Of a stretch of 64,000 nt of DNA, positions 60,103 to 64,000 are shown piece by piece. The notes beneath the pieces are model-generated. The model made no database searches. It was not told the DNA's origin and saw only the letters and a program-made list of their open reading frames with translations. This DNA is from Nymphaea colorata. Taxonomy: Eukaryota; Streptophyta; Magnoliopsida; Nymphaeales; Nymphaeaceae. The stretch is taken from positions 2,650,814 to 2,714,813 of the forward strand of contig NW_022204507.1 of assembly GCF_008831285.2 (NCBI RefSeq), written 5' to 3'. The position numbers and the translations under genes were made by a program. Every line of letters starts with the position of its first letter. The first letter of the stretch is position 1.

Positions 60103-60440
60103 TCAAACAATTGATGAAATCGACTTCCCTACAAAGGCCACAACTTTCTTAAACTCCAAATATGTCAACCATAAAAAGTCATTGCTCTTCCCTATCAAGC
60201 TGTACCTGAACATCCCAAGCCTAGGTTTTTCATGTGTTCTCAAATGCAACAGCCTAACAACATCTTCTAGGGTGGTCATCATCTCAAATCCATCAAACAC
60301 AAATGCGTTTGTCCGAGAATCCCACTTCTGTGCCATGGTGTACAAAGGCCCCCATTGGAGTTCCATCGCGCCATAGAACAAGACTTGCATTCTCGCCAAT
60401 CTCTGCTTTTGAGAGTCTGACTGAACTTCATATCAATCAA
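60103..60440 (-). pseudogene. Plant mobile domain (MAIN-like/PMD) fragment
   Basis: On the reverse strand, MAQKWDSRTNAFVFDGFEMM then TTLEDVVRLLHLRTHEKP matches the start of the plant mobile domain, where WxxETxTFxxxxGExxxTLEDVxxLxGLP is typical. About 98 codons survive, and most of the domain is missing. It faces the transposase relic tail to tail and stops within 2 bp of its end. The role of the domain in transposons is not settled; host MAIL1/MAIN proteins act in gene and transposon silencing. Confidence 0.8.
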
Positions 60441-60699
60441 TGACTGAATGCCACTGGCAGTGCCTGCATTTGTGCAATAGAAATACCAGTGTCAAAGATA
60501 TTATCTAGTACCAAAACTTTAATTACAAATACTTGAATAAACAACATACATTACCTACATTGACATCACACAATTGCCTCCTTTCTTTCCCAACTATCTT
60601 CGCCACCTCTAAATTTGAATCAGGCTTCCTCCTTCGCTTAGAAACTCTAATTTTTAGTGCAGGTACAATATGCACATCTAACAGTAATCCCTCTAGTTC

Positions 60700-61363
60700 G
60701 TCAAGCAGTGGATTCTGCTCCCCATTATCTTTCTTTTCTGCATTCTCTAGCTCCAGAAGTCACTCCTCTTCTGCCAACTCCTTCTGTTGAGGCTCCATCT
60801 CCCGTCCATTCCTTGTCTCTGCGGCCTGGCCCTTCATTTCTGACACCACGGCCTGTCCGTTTGTTTCCACGGCCTGTCCCTTTGTTTCTGCTACCTCCTG
60901 TTGCTCAAATGCCCTATCCCTTGTGTTGTTTGTCTCTGTAGCTTGTCTCTTTCTTTCCACCACCACCTCTTGCTCAAATTCCTGAACCCTGCATTCACTT
61001 ACTCTATGGCCTGTCCATTCGTTTTCACCACCTCCTCGTCCTTATTTTCTTTCACGCATTCATTCTCCTTCTTCACAACCTGCTCCACCTCATGTGACAT
61101 ACATTATGCTACAACGACAACTTCATCCTCTTTCCATTCTACCAAAACATCACACTCAACTATCATTCAACGTTTTCAAAGTTCTTCAGATTTGGTGTAC
61201 CGTGTATGTCAACTTCACCCAATTTAGCGTCAAACAATTGATATTCGGTGTCATATTCTTGCGTATTAATTAAAGTAGACATCATTGATCTACAAGAAGA
61301 AAAAAAAAACATGTATAAAGTAGTGAAATAACAACATATATAGAGCCATAGATAGACGAACAT
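60700..61363 (-). pseudogene. Low-complexity coding-like stretch upstream of the mobile domain
   Basis: The reverse-strand frame 60760-60966 is built of ETKGQAVETNGQAV-type repeats rich in Q, E, A and K, and 61163-61363 supplies a short acidic tail. Placed 5' of the mobile domain on the same strand, it could be the disordered N-terminal part of the same gene. Frames are broken between the parts. The forward frame over the same bases is serine/proline-rich and has no better claim. Confidence 0.4.
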
Positions 61364-61414
61364 ATAGAAGACATTAAAATAACAAAGTGTGTATATACAA
61401 ATATGAGAAATAGA

Positions 61415-61515
61415 AGTATATGAGATAATGTTGTTATTTCATTATCTCACTTCCTTCTATTTCTCTTCTATAATATGTGCAGGAGTTATTATTTCATTAT
61501 CTCACGCCCTTTTGT
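61415..61515. repeat. Short GAGATAATG/CATTATCTC inverted motif pair
   Basis: GAGATAATG near 61421 faces CATTATCTC near 61441 and 61495, with TTATTTCATTATCTCAC repeated twice about 55 bp apart. The motif is the array unit core. Confidence 0.7.
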
Positions 61516-62139
61516 TTTTCTTCTACAATGTATGAACTAACAAAAGCGCGATACCAACCTAGACATAATAAACAATATCTGTCACCAATGAGGATAATCG
61601 ATTCAACAGTCGTCCTTACGCTTGCTTCGATCGATGCTCTTCAGCCGACAGCAGTAACTTTCACCGACGAGGATGACAAAAGCACCCTGCGAACGATAAC
61701 TCCCTCTAGAAGAATCGAACCAAGTAGAACCTGCGCTCATTCCAATGGACAACCTTAAGGTTGCTCCAACTGGCATTCTTTGTCCGATGATGAAAACCAC
61801 TCCGATGATGAGGATAAATGTTGCCTATGACCAACAGCTCCCTTTGCGGATATGAAAGTTTGAAACATTATGGAGAAGCCTCAACTCCATGAGCGATACT
61901 CTTCCATTTTCCTTTTCCACATATGCACTTCTCACATCATTCCCACCGTCCACCTGGGGACTCGCTCTTTTCAAAATACCATGTTGCTGCCCGCACTAAG
62001 TGGTATTTTTGGTTTACAACACTTCACATAAAAATTTCTCGCTTCATTCTCACAATCAATCGAGAGACATTAGTGTCTGTTAAAGGCACCAAGTAATTCA
62101 CTTTCGACCCACCTGGGCGTTGATTCAGCTTTCGAGTTA

Positions 62140-62460
62140 ATGTTCGAGACAAGATGTTGATAAGATAGTAAAATATTTATGAGATAAAAAAATAGTTAAG
62201 AAATAATAAAATAATGCTATGAATGACACAAAAAACAAAAGCACTTTTTTACTACTTAGAGAGGTATATTGGTCATAACGATACGTATATATAGATAGAC
62301 AAATTTTACCTTTATCCAATCCCCAAATCGTCTTTTAACAATTCTCTTTTTTGTCCGTACAAATTAGTTCTTTTTGTATTATTCATGAGAGTTTTTCTTT
62401 ACTAATATGGCACATGAAATTTCATATAGAGGGATGGTCTATATAACCAGTTTCACTGCG
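62140..62460 (+). repeat. Shared terminal block, copy 4
   Basis: TATTTATGAGATAAAAAAATA, then AAAAGCACTTTTTTACTACT, GAGGTATATTGGTCATAACGATACGTATA, AAATTTTACCTTTATCCAATCC and TTCTTTTTGTATTATTCATG follow 23180-23470 in order. Here the GAGATAA array is nearly lost. Confidence 0.85.
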
Positions 62461-63300
62461 ACATATGCCAAAACTTTATTCAGCTAGTAAAGGTTTTTGA
62501 AAAAGGTTTCTACGGCTTCTTTTTATTTTGACAAATTAAATTTTAACTATATGTTTAATGGATTAAATAAGATGCATGGACCTAATTAATTACATGTCGA
62601 AGGTGTTTAAAGGGAGGGGATGGATATCATTATAGGGATGAAATTTTCCTTCGTTCTCAACTTGGACGGCGTAAGTCTGTGGCCTAGACTTACCAGCCAA
62701 ATCACCACCTGTACGAAAACCCAAAGGAACAAGGGACAACCAGCTTTACATCAAATCAAGGACTTAGTCTTTTCTTATCAAGAAAAACTTACAAGACTAT
62801 CAAAACAATTACATGTGCCTTCTATCTACACTGTTTGTCTCGGCTTAAGTATCCGGCTAGAGCTATTACATTGTTTGAATTCAAAACCAAGGCAGCAACA
62901 ATACCCCGTCGAGATTCAAATGTGGCTATGGGCTCAAACCGCCATTTGGCCACCTGTCCAGGAACTTCTGCCCACGCTGGCCAGCGGTTGGCCAAGCGCA
63001 TTGCTGCCCGTAGACCACGTGGCCATGAGGCCATTATCTAACATCTGTTCCCAAGTCTTGCAACAGGTAGGCGGGCCCTGGCATTGCTGCCTAACTACCA
63101 CATAACCAAATCCATTCCCTCCAAGGCACCACATTTGAATTCATGCCATCCGAAGCTACCAAGTGTCCTCGCCTTTTCTCATTGGCCACGTGTTGAGGGG
63201 CCGGTGCCCTTCAACTGACAATGTTCCCTATATAGGTGTTGTGGGTGATCGCTTGTCCCGTATGGGAAAAACACCAAAGACGTCTAGGCTACCATAAATT
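62461..63300. other. No gene recognised; GC-richer
   Basis: The base composition rises around 62830-63250. A 161-codon forward frame (62620-63105) and overlapping reverse frames exist but none shows a known domain. It may be flanking LTR or spacer of the gypsy element that follows; a CCCTATATAGG box lies near 63227. Confidence 0.4.
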
Positions 63301-64000
63301 TTGAACTGCTGGCTGCTGCCGAGATATGGCCTCATGTTGTCAAGTTGTGGCTTGTATTGATTCTCTGATATCTACCTTATCTTGCTGTTAATCTAGGCAA
63401 GTCTGAGCATAATGCTCTATGGCTGCTTCCATCTTTGGCCAATAGAAGCACGAGCAATCAAGGCCAGTGTGCGCTCTTGGCTAGGATGGCTAGCTCAAGG
63501 GCTATCGTGCATTTCCTTCAAGAGTTCCTTCTGAATCCCACCTGATGAAGGGATGTATATACGATTCTTTTTTGTGAATAAGATCTCATCTTGTAGCTAA
63601 AATCAATGACACATGCCTTCTTTCACCAATTCAAGGAGGTGGGCCACTGATGATTCAGTAGTCGTAGCCTACCGAATCCTCTGCATCAAGTACCCAGACA
63701 CTTGAGTCATCGCAGACACGGTGCAGACCTCTACCTGCACCCCTCCGCTTAGTGCATCGGCAATCTGATTAGCTTTACCAGGCCTATGCAATATATCCAT
63801 GTCAAACCGCAGACATGGTGCAGACCTCTACTTGCACGCCTCGGCTTAGTGCATCGGCAATCTAATTAGCTTTACCAGACCTATGCACTATGTCAAACTC
63901 TGGTAGAAAATCTTCCCAACATGCTTGTTTGGCATTTAGCCACTTCTGTGACAAAAAAATAGCTATGCGCCACATTGATGGTCATTACTTTGAAATGATG
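63300..64000 (-). pseudogene. Ty3-gypsy pol fragment: RNase H end and integrase zinc domain
   Basis: On the reverse strand, LPEFDIVHRSGKANxIADAL-S (about 63850-63920) is the end of the gypsy RNase H. The linker leads to SSGGIQKELLKEMHDSPLS (about 63495-63555) and CFYWPKMEAAIEHYAQTCLD (about 63395-63450), the HHCC integrase zinc region with its YWPxM block. The third-position cysteine is kept and the last is aspartate or stop. A 98-bp tandem duplication sits at the RNase H end. The element continues beyond the window. Confidence 0.88.
63711..63906. repeat. 98-bp tandem duplication inside gypsy pol
   Basis: CGCAGACAYGGTGCAGACCT starts at 63711 and 63809, followed by GCTTAGTGCATCGGCAATCT and TTAGCTTTACCAG in both. 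The two units differ at several bases. Ninety-eight is not a multiple of three, so it shifts the frame. Confidence 0.9.

Larger units (their letters stand above)
58380..62460 (+). mobile_element. Candidate Mutator-like element with FAR1-type transposase and plant mobile domain
   Basis: Bounded on the left by GAGATAA/GAGATAATG-rich sequence (58430-58850) and on the right by the terminal block at 62140-62460, which matches 23180-23470. Inside are a forward FAR1/MULE transposase relic and a reverse plant-mobile-domain relic. Mutator-like elements and FAR1/FHY3 proteins share a transposase ancestor, and plant mobile domains are found in transposons as well as in MAIL1/MAIN genes. The limits and the single-element reading are inferred; no terminal inverted repeats or target duplication were confirmed. 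Confidence 0.6.

Noticed and set aside
60533-61227. Forward serine/proline-rich frames
   Set aside because: Antisense to the reverse-strand mobile-domain region, low complexity, and without a family match.
62620-63105. 161-codon frame as a host gene
   Set aside because: Overlapping frames are open on both strands because of higher GC, there is no known motif, and it lies between a Mutator-like and a gypsy relic.

Overview
The window looks like gene-poor, repeat-rich nuclear DNA of a flowering plant. It is AT-rich, carries relics of Ty1-copia, Ty3-gypsy and L1-like LINE elements, hAT-type MITEs, a Mutator/FAR1-related transposase relic and a plant-mobile-domain fragment. I found no intact host gene, no rRNA or tRNA gene and no CRISPR. 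Nearly every open frame is part of a decayed transposable element, antisense to one, or low-complexity sequence. The species cannot be told from this window.

The dominant feature is a very large inverted repeat. Positions 1-16389 recur in reverse complement at 36742-53162. The right arm begins on the first base after a 100-N assembly gap (36642-36741), and the left arm runs off the window edge, so its full length is unknown. The arms are collinear but not identical: indels cluster in 1-5.5 kb and 14.5-16.4 kb, while 5.5-14 kb is almost indel-free. The gap and the end-weighted indels make a misplaced, inverted haplotig or duplicate contig at least as likely as a real genomic palindrome.

Layout of the left arm: a degenerate Ty1-copia element with both LTRs (535-5499); a segment with a diverged paralogue at 54.8-55.3 kb; a probable MITE (7323-7691); a TA microsatellite; a non-coding dispersed repeat (RepA/RepB, 9.35-12.7 kb); a 48-bp minisatellite with a shared terminal block (13.03-13.6 kb); and a reverse-strand copia element whose integrase is split by a 433-bp hAT MITE. 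The single-copy spacer (16.4-36.6 kb) continues with the copia LTR, which joins two tandem copia bodies, then a hAT MITE with a perfect 8-bp target duplication (19593-19988), two direct copies of RepA with GAGATAA arrays, a LINE between them, RepB, a copia zinc-knuckle and LTR fragment, a 173-bp tandem repeat, and a third copia element cut by the gap. The right arm repeats the left arm in reverse. The right flank (53.2-64 kb) holds a mini-CACTA candidate, a perfect 202-bp tandem duplication, a candidate Mutator-like element with FAR1-type transposase and plant-mobile-domain relics (58.4-62.5 kb), and a Ty3-gypsy pol fragment.

The best lead for something undescribed is a repeat family defined by GAGATAA-rich arrays followed by a shared terminal block. 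It recurs at 13.0-13.6, 22.9-23.5, 30.3-30.6 and 62.1-62.5 kb, plus the inverted copy at 39.5-40.1 kb. Only the 58.4-62.5 kb locus has transposase-like coding sequence. It may be a degenerate autonomous partner and the RepA-linked loci its non-autonomous relatives. This link is inference from shared ends.
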